Positions 1-11,104 of a stretch of DNA of 64,000 bases are shown one piece after another (position 1 is the first letter of the stretch; each line of letters opens with the position of its first letter). The DNA is from Chrysemys picta bellii. Lineage: Eukaryota > Chordata > Testudines > Emydidae. The notes under the pieces were generated by a model, which was not told the origin of the DNA, did not search any database, and worked only from the letters and a program-made list of their open reading frames with translations. The DNA lies in assembly GCF_011386835.1 (NCBI RefSeq), contig NC_088795.1, forward strand, positions 98,764,434 through 98,828,433, in the 5' to 3' direction. The position numbers and the translations under genes were made by a program.

Positions 1-1699
1 AAATGTAACTCTTTGTCCTTGAAATGGCCAAAAGGTAGGTGTTGCAGTGGACTAGCATGACAAGATGGATCAGGTAATATCTTTTACTGGACCAACTTCT
101 GTTGGTCATTTGTTCAGCTTCTAAAGTTTCTAAAGAGAAATGCCATGTTTGCCAGTTCAGTCACTGTTAATTTTTTCCTCTTTTCTACTCAGTTTTCTTT
201 TGGAAAGATTTCTCTCTTTCTTGGAGTCTAGTTATCTGGGACTTCTGCATTTTTGTTTTTTCAGTCACAAAAAAAGGAGTGAAATTACATGTGAAAGTAC
301 AGAGGACACAGCAGAAATGTCAGCTGTAAACTGGGAAGTTACTGCTACAAGCCAGCAAACACTTAACAAAACTAGTTGACACTATTTACAAGTGGCCAAA
401 CAATATGAATACTTGAACTCCATTTTGGTGAGGATGCAGTGTTAATTTATTCTTATGTTTAGGAGACTGTCCATTTTATTTTATTTTCCCTCTTACTGAC
501 AGTTTTGAAGGATTCCTCTAACAAAACATTCAAAGGTCTATTTTTCAGCCTCTATTTTTTAATGCACATTAATTTGATGTAGTGTATTTCAAACTGATAG
601 TTTCTTTAAGCTATTGTCTGTTCTTGGGGGTTGGGCGGGGGGCTTGTTACAATGCATATCTATGAGCATAAGGTAGCAAAACTAGCGAGATCTTGAGCAA
701 GGAGCAGTAGCAATTGCTCAGTCAGGTGCCCCTCCCAGAGTCTTGCTGGTGGTCTACAGGTAATCTGGCACTAGTCTAGAGCAGTTCTTCACAGAGCTAG
801 CCAATCAACCTGATATGACCCTGTCATCAAGATAAGGAATGTACCCTACTACATTGTTTGATAAGGTTTGCATATAGTAGCCAGCTGTGTTCTCACAGGG
901 CTAGGTAGGGAAGAAGGCAGTGTGGAGACAAAGGCTATCTGTGGTCCTGGCCTCCACTCAGTCCTCCCTTCATCCTAGCTCCGCATATTTTGAAGGTCAA
1001 ATCTCATGCTACTCCCCAGGAGCCAAATCCCGCCCCTTCCTACTACATGGAAGAACCCATAAATCAACTTCTCAGTTCAAAATCAGTGGCCCTATTCCCA
1101 TGAAGGAATAACAGACGAGGGGAAGAATCAGATTCTTAATTTGGATGACTGATTGTTAATAATGGTCAATTTTGCATGTTCAGTTTGTAGGGGGAGTAAA
1201 AATTATTTATTTATTTATTGCTGCAATGGACAGAATTCACACTTTTTCCTTTACAGGAAACTGGACCAAAAATTTAAATAATGAAAATTAAGTACTTTGT
1301 TTTACATTATCTTGGTTTGTAACAAGAATTTGTACAGTATTCACAAACAGTTTAACAGATTAAAAAAAAAAGGGTTTCCTCCAAAGCACATGGACAAGCT
1401 GATCAAATATACACATTGGCGCTCTCATAAATACGGCTGCCCACCTTGCTTCCCAATACACTGTCTATGACCAGCCATCAATTTCAACAGTCCTGGGTTG
1501 CTAGTTAATTTAAAACTAATCTCCAAGTAAAGTAATCCCAGATCCACAGGCTAGCACCCTAGCTACTGAACCATCCTTCCTGCCCATCAATAAACGTGAT
1601 CATACCGATATACATGACCTAAATACTTCATGTAGTTTTTGTATATTTTCTGCACTGCATCATTTCTGTTACCGATATAGGGAAAGAGTTTCTACTTAC
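1..1699. other. Probable intron, no gene seen
   Basis: AT-rich sequence without a supportable coding exon. It lies downstream of the donor site of the minus-strand exon at 1700-2055 and is therefore most likely intron of that gene. A short TTTA-type microsatellite is present near 1203-1220 and an A run near 1362. The open frames here are short and lack splice or codon support. Confidence 0.5.
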
Positions 1700-1997
1700 A
1701 TTTCAGAGCACTAAACGCCAATTCATAGGATGAGCGCTGGGAACATTCATCTTTAAAATCTGGTAGGGATGGCACTAGTTCATTACCATACCTTACCAAT
1801 ATTTTATCCTGAGGCTTTTCATTACGAATGCCTTGAAAAATTTTAGCTGCATTTATGTATACAGAGTCTTGATAGCCATTGTTCTCAATCAGACTTGTTG
1901 TACTCTTTTCAACAGGCTCTCTCTCATTTGAAATTGCCATTTTCCTGAAATCTGAAATGTCACCTGACAACATCAAGTTACTTTTGGAACTTGGCAT
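1700..1997 (-). CDS. First coding exon of an unidentified host gene (partial)
   Basis: Seen: on the minus strand a pyrimidine-rich tract ending TTGTTTTTGCAG (2056-2067) is followed by an exon from 2055 to 1700. The donor GTAAGT is at 1699-1694. In the coding frame a TGA lies 18 nt upstream of ATG 1997, and the ATG has A at -3, so 1997 is a credible start and 1998-2055 would be 5' UTR. The exon encodes about 99 residues (MPSSKSNLML... to ...ELAFSALK) and ends in phase 1. The peptide is hydrophilic, with no signal peptide, membrane segment or repeat. It is unlike any of the transposon proteins here. I do not recognise the protein. The ending 'AFSALK' faintly recalls the segment before the coiled coil of CEP57/CEP57L1, but that is too weak for a name. 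The rest of the gene would lie left of the window. Confidence 0.6.
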
Positions 1998-2055
1998 TCT
2001 TTCCCTGTTGCTTTGTCAGCACAATAAAATTGGACAAATCAGAATCCCACTGTCT
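1998..2055 (-). other. 5' UTR part of the same exon
   Basis: This is the stretch between the inferred acceptor (CAG at 2058-2056) and ATG 1997. It holds an in-frame TGA, so translation cannot run in from further upstream in this frame. This implies at least one untranslated upstream exon to the right, for which the CpG island at about 12540-13300 is the natural candidate. Confidence 0.5.
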
Positions 2056-2476
2056 CTGCAAAAACAAGAAAAATTTGTATTAAAATTAAGTTAAAATCAG
2101 TTTTCAGTTTCATTAAAGTGTTTCTCTTCATTTTTATGGTTTTTAATGGAAATGCTTAAAATTTTCTGATCTAGGCGCCAATTCTGTGCTTAACTTTGAC
2201 ATATACTCAACTTTATCCAATGTGAAAGTCAAAATGTTATTTCATTATTTTAAAAAAATACAAGTTACTTTTATAAATATATAAATGCAGACAAATTACC
2301 TTATAATAATCATGGTTCTTTGAAATATGTTGTCCACGTGGATTCTGCCCTCATTCCTTTCTTCTACAGAGTCCTAATCCTGTGAAATTCTGTATTGGTG
2401 AAGGAATTGAGAGATGGCTAGGCCCGCTCCACCCTTCGCATCCTGGGATAGGGGTGTGCAAGAATACTCAGGGAGT

Positions 2477-2583
2477 AGGTGTGGTCCCTATGGACACTGG
2501 TAGCTAAAACTGATCTTGTGCAGCTGTAGCTCACGCACACCCAAGATCTGTTTTAGCTAGCAGTTTCCATAGGGACCACACCT
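2477..2583. repeat. Inverted repeat, 42-nt arms, 23-nt loop
   Basis: Arms at 2477-2518 and 2542-2583 are complementary at 39 of 42 positions by eye (starts AGGTGTGGTCCCTATGGA). It lies inside the DIRS terminal repeat and would fold into a strong hairpin. Confidence 0.8.
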
Positions 2584-2592
2584 GCACGATAA

Positions 2593-4287
2593 GGATATGT
2601 CTACACAGCAATGTAAGCCCTGGCCTAACCCCGCTTGCATCCACACACCAATTGTGTTAACCTAGGGTTTGAATCTAGGGTCCCAAAACACTGCAGGGTC
2701 CAAACCCTTAAGCTGGGACCTAGGATCTGAGCCCTATTGCTTTCCTGTGTGCACGCAGCCCTGACTTCACTCAGGTCACAGAAGTTCTCCATATGTATTT
2801 CAGAGTTTCTGGGGGCAACTTCCTTAATCCTCCCTATGTCGACAATCTATGGTACAGTCAAGGGGAAGCTACACCTCCCCTTTGCAAATGGGAGCAGCTC
2901 ATAGCGTGCTTACAGACCCATGTTTAGCAGACAATCAGAGAGCCTGCAGGGTTTTCAATTGAGACTGATCAGAAGAAGCTTTTTGCAAAGAGAGCTACTT
3001 CCTGGTCACAAGAGCACAGCCAGATTTTAGTGCACGCAGCTTGGGTGCCCCTGCACACACAGCCCCAGGGGGCCGGGGGGTGGGGGGTCAGAAAGTGGAG
3101 CAGGGATTAAGTAACTACCCTGCAGGTATGGAGAGCAGCAGCGCTCCCAGCTCAGCACAGCTGGGGAAAGATGACCCCCAATACCCCAGCTTCTCCTCCT
3201 TGCAGGGGCACTCCCGCCATCCCCACTCTGCTCACTGGCTCCCCCTGCCCTCCCTAGGGCTGCATGCGCAGGGGGACCCAGGTAGCATGCACTGTCTGGG
3301 CAGCGAGTGGGAGCCAGCCCCAAAACCTCCATGCAGCCTCCTACAGCATTGGCTCCAGCTCCTCTTCACTGAGCACTGAGCTTGCCCAGAGCAGAGAGCA
3401 AAGCGACAGGTGGGAGGTAACCCCCAACATCCTGGCAGCCAGGAGCCGTTCCTCTCCCCGCTGTGCTGAGCCAGGATCTCTGCCGCTTTCCCACCCTACA
3501 GGGCAACTGCTTGTTCTTGCTCCGTTTTCTGCCCCGTGCTCCTGGAGCTCTCCACCCTTCCTGGGGCTGCAGGTGCAGAGGCAGCCAGGCAGCGTGCACT
3601 GTGAGGGCAGTGAGTGGGAGCCAGCCTTAAAGCTTCCCCACAGCCTCCCAGGTATCCCTTATTCCGATACACAGTTGAGCTCAGAAGAAGCCCTATTCAA
3701 TCACTTTAAAAGAAAGAGAGAGGCTGCTTTTCAGTTCATTTCTCTAGTCCAACAGTTATTCTTAGTCCTATTATTTGACTTCCTATACACCTTTGAGGAC
3801 TATCTTATATTTCTATTTGTCCGAATTAAGTATTTTCACGTTTACTGGGGGGAAAATAAATTTCTTTCACCAATAAAAGTCTCCTTGTACCATTAAGACT
3901 GAGGCTTATATTCCCGGACAAAAGCCACCTCTGTAGTTCCCCAACATGGTGTCTAGCAGTATTATCATTTGATATTTTGCTTAGGAAACTGGGTGGGCAG
4001 TAAAGTTTTCCCACAGTGCAACACATTCATAAGGTTAGAGTGTTGACAGATGGCAAGAGAGGGAGAGGGGAAGAACACTAGCACTCTGGGATAGAGTTAC
4101 TTTGACTCAGCTCCGTACATTGCACTGTGGATAACAGAGCCCTAGGCTCAAGCACAAGTCAGAAAATCCTTAACCTAGGGTTAAAAGGCAGTGTAGACAA
4201 TCAAGCCCACAGTTCCCTGACATGGGTATGCTGACTTGGGAACCACTAACCCGAGACTTACACTGCTAAGATATGCTAAGACATATC
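2593..4287. mobile_element. Harbinger-type nonautonomous element (~1.7 kb)
   Basis: The left end GGATATGTCTACACAGCA resembles the GGCNTGTCTACAC ends of the other Harbinger MITEs here. The right end reads AGACATATC. The flanks are TAA (2590-2592) and TTA (4288-4290), close to the TWA target-site duplication of PIF/Harbinger elements. The interior is GC-rich at 3030-3660 and holds two diverged copies of a roughly 80-nt segment near 3250-3330 and 3560-3640. The frames through it (for example 3264-3896) look like chance frames in GC-rich DNA. Confidence 0.45.
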
Positions 4288-4440
4288 TTAGTGTCCTTGC
4301 ACACCCCTATAGAACTGTAGAAGCAAGGAAGGAGGGCAGGTCATGGAATCCATGTGGACAACATATTTCAAAGAACCGCAGTTACTAGAAGTAACTATTG
4401 TTTGAATGATCATCACATGGATTCCACTCCTAGCGACTAA

Positions 4441-4678
4441 GGCCATGTCTACACATACAGCACTGCACCACATCTGGGGAAGACGCTATATGCCAACAGG
4501 AGAGAGCTCTCCCGTCAGCATAAAAAAATCCCACCTCCATGAACAGCAGAAGCTACATCAGCAGGAGAAGAACACAGTGCTTATGTTAGTGTAACTTATG
4601 TTGCTCGGGGGTGGGGGGTTATTCGCACCCCCGAGACACACAAGTTATGCCAACATAGGCTGCAGTGTAGACACAGCC
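4441..4678. mobile_element. Harbinger MITE, 238 bp, TSD TAA
   Basis: Ends are GGCCATGTCTACAC and GTGTAGACACAGCC, forming terminal inverted repeats. TAA is duplicated at 4438-4440 and 4679-4681. It is nested in the DIRS-like element just inside its left terminal repeat and has no coding capacity. Confidence 0.8.
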
Positions 4679-4682
4679 TAAC

Positions 4683-5880
4683 AAGCAGCTTGGATGTGGG
4701 GTCTAAGAGTCCTATTTAAACAATGATTGTGGGACACCTCTACCAACCAGACATCCAATCTGGAAGGCTCTATTAAAAAGGTGTGGCCAGAGCTCCATGT
4801 GGATGCCCTACAGATTTCAGAAACAGGGGACAGTCTTCAATCAGGCAGAGAGGCTGCCTACCTTTAGTGGAATGAGTTCTAATGTGGCTAGTAGATCTGA
4901 CCTGGCTAATTCATAACACATTCTTACACATCTGGAGACTCATTTTGATAACCTCTGAGAATATTGCTTGACATGTCACCCTCTCTGCTTAGAGGTTTCT
5001 AATTTTTTTTTCTTTCTATAAATGGAAAGATCATGCCCTTACTCAAGTGTGTGAAGCTTAGTTTTGCCAAAGGTTGAGTGTGACTTGGGAAAGAAAACTG
5101 AGGGTGAACCCATTGATTTAAATGAAAATCTGAAGAAGAAAAAAAATCATAGCCAGGAGCTTGGTGTGAGGCCTATCAGTCACCATCTCTTTATGGAACA
5201 CCATGTAAGGTCAACTAGGCCTAAGGGCTTGAATTTCCCATATCCTGTGAGCTGATGTTATAGCTACTAAAAAAGGCAGCCTTCATAGGCAAGTGGTAAA
5301 AAGAGTAGGTGTAAGGGCTCAGAAGGGGGTCTCATTAAACCAGCTAACATTATGTTGAGATACCAGGAAGAAAGGGAATCTCAGAATAAGGGAAAACATA
5401 AATGAGACCTTTGAGGAATTTAGCAACTATACAGTAGAAAAATATGGTATGACCAGACCCTCAATTGGAGAATTATGCACAGATATCGCTGGTAGGTGTA
5501 TTCTTAGGGAACTGAAGGATAGTCCTGAATGTTTTAGGGTTAGCAGATAATTCAGAACAGCAGAAATGGGTTTTTCCAAGGGAGACAGGTGACACTGTGC
5601 CCAAATAGAAAATCTCTTCTATTTTGCCGTATAAGTTTCCAGAAAAACTTTTTAGATTATGTATCAAGATGTTCTTGATCTCAGCTGAACAGCTTCTTCC
5701 AATGGCAGTTAACACATCTGATCGCATGGATGCTGGCTGAATGATGCTTGATCCAGGTGTAAGATCTGACCTTCGTTTTGTTAAGTCACATCTGGTAAAA
5801 CAGGTTGGAAATAAAGCTGATAGCTTCACTAGGTCTGAGTACCAAAGCTGTCTGGGCCAGGCTGGGACTACCATGACCAT
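4683..5880 (-). pseudogene. DIRS tyrosine recombinase remnant
   Basis: Minus-strand frames, broken by stops and shifts, retain blocks recognisable from DIRS-type C-terminal regions. 'VPAWPRQLWYSDLVKLSAL' at the start (near 5870) corresponds to the linker after RNase H in vertebrate DIRS elements. A segment reading 'LPMKAAFLSSYNITSAHR' near 5300-5220 resembles the N-terminal part of the recombinase. This enzyme integrates DIRS DNA without target duplication. The catalytic R-H-R-Y residues cannot be assigned in the degraded 3' part. It follows the RNase H remnant once the MITE at 5912-6264 is removed. Confidence 0.55.
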
Positions 5881-5911
5881 GAAGGCTGAATCTTGACTGA
5901 GAGCCCTTGGT

Positions 5912-6264
5912 CATGGGTGGCGGGTATCATAGGCTCGGGGAGGCTGTGCCTCCCCAAACAGCCTGGTGTGGCCCCACCCACACTCCACCCCCAGGTCTCC
6001 TCCTGCAGTTCCCAGTGCTCTGCCCTGGCCAGCTGGGGCTGGAGCTGGCTGGCCTGCTGCATGGACTCAGGTGGCTGGCACTAGGGCCACACTGCCCACC
6101 CGGCACTCTGACTGTGTCACCTGGCACACCAGGGCTGAGGGCCACATTGGGGGTGCTCTGGGCTCCTGGAGGGAGTGGGAAAATATGGGGGACAGGTGGG
6201 ACCTTGGGCAGGAGAGAGGCCAGGGGCTAGCCTCATCCAATGGCCAGGCCACCAGGCACCCATG
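5912..6264. mobile_element. hAT-like MITE, 353 bp, TSD CCCTTGGT
   Basis: An exact 8-bp duplication CCCTTGGT is present at 5904-5911 and 6265-6272. Ends are CATGGGTGGC and the complementary GGCACCCATG. The 8-bp TSD points to hAT-type integration. It is GC-rich and noncoding, so the overlapping frames here are artefacts. It splits the DIRS RNase H and recombinase remnants. Confidence 0.75.
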
Positions 6265-6287
6265 CCCTTGGTACTAAGAGGATTGAC

Positions 6288-6660
6288 AAGTAAGCACATG
6301 AGCCCCAGTCTGCATAAAATGAGGACAGCATCTGACAGGGTGCCTAAGCCCAAACTCCTCTCTGAAGCTAAACACAGGACATTTATTATCCTCATCTGTG
6401 GAAAAAAAAGGATCTTCAAGACTGAGTCTTTCAGTGTCCACTCATGCCTGTTAAGTTGACGGGGGAGAATTTTAAAACCCTGGAAGACGCATAGTAACTA
6501 GCGTGATCTGATGACTGCACCCATCCTAGAGACAAACAGCTTCTCAGCACAGCAGTGAGGACTATGCTCCTCTTTCTGTTGACATAATGCATAGCTGTGA
6601 TGTTTTCTGCTGTCACTTGGATCACGGATCCCTGCAACAAGGGGAGGAATGCCATGCATG
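6288..6660 (-). pseudogene. DIRS RNase H region remnant
   Basis: Minus-strand translation contains 'VTAENITAMHYVNRKR', matching the 'xTDNxxxxxYxNxxG' block of DIRS RNase H, where the Asp has been replaced by Glu or lost. A later segment 'RLGLMCLLVNPLST' matches the downstream conserved stretch before the recombinase linker. Frames are broken several times, so no activity is expected. Confidence 0.55.
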
Positions 6661-6914
6661 CTAAATGACATAGGGCTCAGCTATTTACGTGAAGTTGAGC
6701 TTGGGTGGGGAGGAAGAGTCAGAGACCTTGTGTTGGAAAATGGTAAAAAGTGCTTCTTCTAAATGGGGAGCTGATCTTTACCAACATTTTGGTAGGAAGT
6801 GGTGCAGCAAAGAGGTACTCTGGTGAAAGAACACTTTCACATGGGCAACAATCTAACAGAGGATTTTCACAGGACCTTCACTTTCATGTCCACATGGTAT
6901 TTGCTTAGTAGATA

Positions 6915-7932
6915 CAGTAACTCTGCGCTTAACATTGTAGTTATGTTCCTGAAAAATGCTACTTTAAGCGACACGATGTTAAGCTAATCCAATTACCCCA
7001 TAAGAATTAATGTAAATAGCAGGAGTTAGCTTCCAGGAAAATTTTTTAAGTTTTAAACAAACAATTTAATACAGTACACAGCAATGATGATTGTGAAGCT
7101 TGGTTGAGATGGTGGAGTCAGAGGGTGGGATATTTCCCAGGGAATGCCTTACTGCTAAATGATGAACTAGCACTTATCTGAGCCCTCAAGGGTTAACACA
7201 TTGTTGTTAATGTAACCTCACACTCTACAAGGCAGCACGAATGGAGGGAGGAGAGACAGCATGGCAGTGGCTGCAAACATTCCCTGTGGAAACTGAATGT
7301 GATGATTAACCTATGCTAGGCGGAAGTGGGAGAGGTAGGGGTGTGTGTGTGTGTTGCATATTTCCCCTTTAAGTACACTGCCTTTTTAAGTAGATCAGCA
7401 AGATGAAACAGCAGCTGCTGCCAGCAAGCTCCCTCCGTCCTCAGCCCTGTCCAGCCCACCTCCTGAACAGCAAGCAGGAGGAGTGGTGGAGGGGGACACC
7501 CTGTGGAGATGGGGTACAGGAGTGGTGGGTAGGAGCGGGGGGGGGGACACCCTGACATCAGCACCTCTCTTCCCCCCCTACCCCCTGAACAGCAAGCAGG
7601 AGGCTCCCAGGAGCAGCTCCAAGGCAGAGGGCAGAAGCAGCACATGGCAGTGAGGGGAGGGACAGCTGAACTGCCAGGCAATTGATAGCCTGCTGGGCAA
7701 CTTCCGCATAGGGAACTTAGGGGAGCTGATGAGGGGCTGGGCCACCCTGGTTCCAAGCCCACACCAGCTAGCTCCAACGGGCAGCTCTTTCTACAAGCAG
7801 TGGACAAAGCAGGCGACTGCCAAACAATGTTATCAGGGAGTGTCGCGCAACTTTAAACGAGCATGTTCTCTAAATGATCAGTGACGTAAAAATGAAACAT
7901 TAACCGGGATGACGTTAAGTGAGGAATTACTG
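6915..7932. mobile_element. Tigger/mariner-type nonautonomous element, TSD TA
   Basis: Ends are CAGTAACTCTGCGCTTAACA and the near-complement of CAGTAATTCCTCACTTAACG. The dinucleotide TA flanks both sides (6913-6914, 7933-7934), as for Tc1/mariner-superfamily insertions. Total length is 1018 bp. The middle (7400-7800) is GC-rich, with a GT run near 7340 and no transposase similarity that I can see. It splits the DIRS element between its RT and RNase H parts. Confidence 0.65.
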
Positions 7933-7935
7933 TAT

Positions 7936-9010
7936 ACTGATTGCAACCACTTTGTATAGAGTATAGGTGAAGTCTAGAAGTCTGCCATGCTGTGCAATAT
8001 TGGTGCAGAAAAACACATGACCTACAAATCTCAGACATGCTCTTACAGACATCTCAGGTTGAGCTCGCGGATCATCGAAGAGACTTCTTATCCGACTATG
8101 ATTTGGACCCCTTCCTCCCCCGCCCCCCATGATCTATATACTCCTGTTGACCTCAACTATAACACAGCACCTATGAATGATATACTTTGAGTCAATAAAA
8201 GTGTAGATTTCTCTCTGTTGATCTTGAGCCCCATTGTGGTACAGAGCTGTCAGATCTCATGAATGGAGTGTTGCCTTTTTAGAAGATATTCTCCAGATCA
8301 GCCAGTCATCAATGTATGGGTATAACCGAATATTGTGTCTTGCTAAATGGGCTTTGATGACCACTAAATGCTTGGTGAATACTACAGGCACCAACTTTCC
8401 AAAGTGCTGGGGAGGGGGAGGGGGAGGCAGAGGGGGAGCTTGACCCCCGCCTCTGACCCAGCCCCCCCCCCACCTCTTCCCACCCCACCTCCTCCCCCAA
8501 GCATGCCATGTCCTCGCGCCTCCCCTTTCCCACCAGAACCTCCCGCATGTCATGAAACCGCTGACTGTAGCGGCAGGAGGTATGGGGAAAGAGGGAAGGC
8601 ACTGATTGGCTTGGCAGGGCCTGCCAGCGGGCAGAAAGCACTGAGGGGAGGGGTTCTAATAGGGGGTCTGCCAGTGGGTGCTCAGCACCCATCATTTTTT
8701 CCCTGTGGGTGCTCCAGCACCCACAGAGTTGGCACCTATGGTGAATACTCAGTGCCAGGGAGAGACCAAAAGGCAGAACCCTGTATTAGGAGCAAAAGTC
8801 CCCTACTTCACATCTGAGGTATTTTCTGTATGCTAGACATATGGACAGGTGGAAATACAAATCCTGAAGGCAAATAGCAGCCAACCAATCATGAGAAATA
8901 ACTGAAGCCCCAGTCAACATTTTAAGCCTGAAATTTGTTGAGACATCTGAAGTCTAGAATAGGATGCCAGCCCCTTTCTGCTTTCAAAATAAAAAGTAGA
9001 ACCTCTTGCC
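7936..9010 (-). pseudogene. DIRS reverse transcriptase remnant
   Basis: Minus-strand blocks in order: 'LQDLYFHLSI' near 8860 (equivalent of the D-x-x-x-a-Y-F-H block), 'YRVLPFGLSLAP' near 8775, then after the MITE 'KHLVVIKAHLARHNIR' and the catalytic-type box 'YPYIDDWLI' near 8300, then 'GLKINREKSTLLLTQSIS' near 8215. Their order and spacing match DIRS1-family RT. The expected Asp of the first block aligns with 'CLQDLYF'. Stops and an insertion at 8384-8739 disrupt it. The gag remnant lies upstream and the RNase H remnant downstream. Confidence 0.7.
8384..8739. mobile_element. MITE inserted in DIRS RT, flanked by GGTGAATACT
   Basis: The 10-mer GGTGAATACT flanks both sides (8374-8383, 8740-8749). 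This is an 8-bp hAT-type duplication plus two bases that may be coincidental. Ends are ACAGGCACCAAC and GTTGGCACCTAT. The right interior has the palindromic block GTGGGTGCTCCAGCACCCAC. A relative lies at 43236-43535. It is noncoding. Confidence 0.7.
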
Positions 9011-9396
9011 TCTGAATTCCAGGGACTCTTCATCCACTGCTCTGGGTGGCAGAAAGGTCTTTACCTCTAGTTTCAACATTATCTCATTAAAAGAGCCCCT
9101 GAAAAGGCATGGGGAAAGGAAGGTGTGGGTAGGAAGTGCCTGGAATCGTACTGAATATCTTTTTGTTTGTGATTACCAGGACCCGCTGTTCAGAGCTCAG
9201 CTGGTTTCAGCCCTCCTGAAAATAAGAGGTGGTTTCCAAAAGGGGGGTGGAAAGGGGTACACATCCAATAATGGTTCTGATTGGCTCTCAACAATGGCAT
9301 CTAACTTGCCACCATAAGGTAGATGAAGTATGCAGCAGAGAAGAGACAAAATGTCTCCTGCATTTGAACCTCTGCCTCATCTTCAATTTTTAAAAC

Positions 9397-10290
9397 CTAA
9401 GAGGTCATTGGAACAAGAGGAAGAGGGGCTCTGTCTAGCAAAGTTTTGCAGATCTGTCCTGCCTCCTCCGGGTGGCTGGTTTGTATACATCCAAGGAGTG
9501 GAGCTCTCAAATCCTTCATGGCTTCACCAGTTCTAATGTTAACTAAGTCAAAATCTTCAAACAGGAGGTTCTCAAGTGTCATTTGGACCCCCTGTAGTAT
9601 TCTCAAAAATGGGCACCATGAAGCCCACATCACAATGAAAGTGGCCACTGCATATGCTGCCATAGCAGGTGTCTAAAGCAGCCTGCACCAATGTTTGGGA
9701 CACTAACAACCCTTCAGATGCCAGAGACCTTAGTCCTTCCCTTTCATTTTGTGGTCACTTGTCTATGAATTGAGACATCCTGTCCCCCTTTGGATAGTTA
9801 TATTTTGATAGAAGTACTTGATAATTCAAAATGTGCATCTGGAGACTGAGGGAAAACCTTCCCGGGAAAAAAAACAAAAACTAAACAGGGGAGCTACCCC
9901 ATCTAGAGTGCTGTATGCTTCTCTTGAATTCTCCCATAACCTGAGCAGGAGAGCTCATCACCAGTATTAGTGAGTGGTACGAAGGAAAAAAATGTCTTCA
10001 GTTGTGTGATCATGAAATAATCAATAAACAGGACATCTTGGATACCAAGAAAGTCTGTTCCAGAAACATCTGCATTGTGGAGACAGTGTCAAGGGCACCA
10101 AGGTTATCCATTCCAAATGTGTCCATATCAATATCAGCCCCCAAGGAATCAGTACCAAGAGAAGTGAAGACTCAAGTTTCAGGGAATACTGTGGGTACCT
10201 GGACATCAGCCAGTGCCAAGACATCAGCTAAAAAAATGGTTTGTGGCCCAGATCTGGTCTGTCTGAACAGCACAAGTAACAGTTGGTGAG
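9397..10290 (-). pseudogene. DIRS gag-like remnant
   Basis: The minus-strand frame at 9663-9397 contains 'VQMTLENLLFEDFDLVN', which resembles the 'VEDLPFxGxxLFN' block in the first ORF of vertebrate DIRS elements. Further upstream (10224-10021) the frame is Ser/Leu/Asp-rich and low in complexity. No single frame spans the region. Assignment rests on position upstream of the RT remnant plus the one block. Confidence 0.45.
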
Positions 10291-10515
10291 CTTTCTGTTT
10301 CTGTCTGGTCAGAACCAGAGAGGGTGTCCCATATCTGTGCTCTCCGGGAAAAATGTTCCTTCTTACCCCTTTCTGACAACTGGGTGGAAGAGGTCTGGCT
10401 GCTCTCCCAGTCTCAGTATCTGAAGGGATCCATCTTTTCAATGACGATGAGCCCAGTACCTCACAATTCACAGGAGCATTAGCCAAAGAAGACTGTTCAG
10501 GCCTAGTGGGAATCT

Positions 10516-10536
10516 CCCCCCCCCCCCCCCCCCCCC
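10516..10536. repeat. Homopolymer C run (21 nt)
   Basis: Twenty-one consecutive C, followed by GCCCGCCC. Its length is prone to sequencing error. It interrupts the gag-like region. Confidence 0.9.
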
Positions 10537-10869
10537 GCCCGCCCAAGGAGGTTCTCATCAAGCACTCCAGAAGAAAAAATTGAAGGCAGGCCTGCCTTTC
10601 TCCTTCTGTATCCTCTTGGAGAAACAGCAACAGATCAACAGATCTGTCAAGTATCTGTTAGGAATATATCACTCACCAAAGGAATAGAGGCATCGAGTAC
10701 CCATCATTGTGCAGGATAGCCACCTTGCAAAAGTTTTAAATCCCAAAGACTGTTTCTGACATAGCAGCTAGGGTTCTAGTACTAGGTATCCCATAATTTA
10801 TTATCTTTTTATGTGCCAATGAGTGTAAAAACAAAGGGATACTATCCTAACCAAGAAATTGCACAGCAC

Positions 10870-11104
10870 GCAGAGTAAGCAGACACTACGTGGGTTCTGT
10901 CCCACTGCCATACTTGGCAAAAAGGAACCAAATGATGGTTGGGCCCGCTGTGCCCTTTATGTTCTCGGGTAGGTGGTGAAGATGGGCACCAAGGCATCTT
11001 AGGCACAGGCACAACCCCAGGAGATGTTGCTAGCCAAAAAGAATCAGATCTTATGCACACCAAGAGAGGAATCCATGTGGACAATCACTTGAAACTCAGG
11101 TTTC
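10870..11104 (-). repeat. Right terminal repeat of the DIRS-like element, diverged
   Basis: It contains GGAATCCATGTGGACAATCA near 11070, matching the inner tip at 4347, and a GGGCCCGCT...GGGTAGG block near 10937 that parallels the block near 2436. It marks the approximate 5' end of the minus-strand element. The boundary is uncertain. Confidence 0.45.

Larger units (their letters stand above)
2311..4378 (-). repeat. Left terminal repeat of the DIRS-like element, split
   Basis: The plus-strand sequence at 2311-2342 (GGTTCTTTGAAATATGTTGT...) is the reverse complement of 4347-4378 apart from one base. I read 2311-2592 plus 4291-4378 as one terminal repeat with inverted tips, as in DIRS terminal repeats, opened by the 1.7 kb Harbinger-type insertion at 2593-4287. 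The element interior starts after 4378. Confidence 0.55.
2311..11104 (-). mobile_element. Decayed DIRS-like retrotransposon with nested insertions
   Basis: Reading the minus strand from right to left there are gag-like (10290-9397), reverse transcriptase (about 9010-7936), RNase H (6660-6288) and tyrosine-recombinase (5880-4683) remnants, the gene order and content of DIRS elements. The RT has the DIRS-type box 'YPYIDDWLI'. The left end carries a terminal repeat with inverted tips (2311-2342 and 4347-4378). A related but diverged end lies at about 10870-11104, containing 'GGAATCCATGTGGACAA'. Every frame is broken, so the element is dead. Five later DNA transposons interrupt it: 2593-4287, 4441-4678, 5912-6264, 6915-7932 and 8384-8739. 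The right boundary is approximate. Confidence 0.7.

Noticed and set aside
3264..3896. 210-codon plus-strand frame
   Set aside because: It lies inside the Harbinger-type insertion, is built on a diverged duplicate of about 80 bp, and no domain is visible.
7316..7807. 163-codon minus-strand frame
   Set aside because: It lies wholly inside the TA-flanked Tigger-type nonautonomous element, is Pro/Ser/Cys-rich and has no domain.
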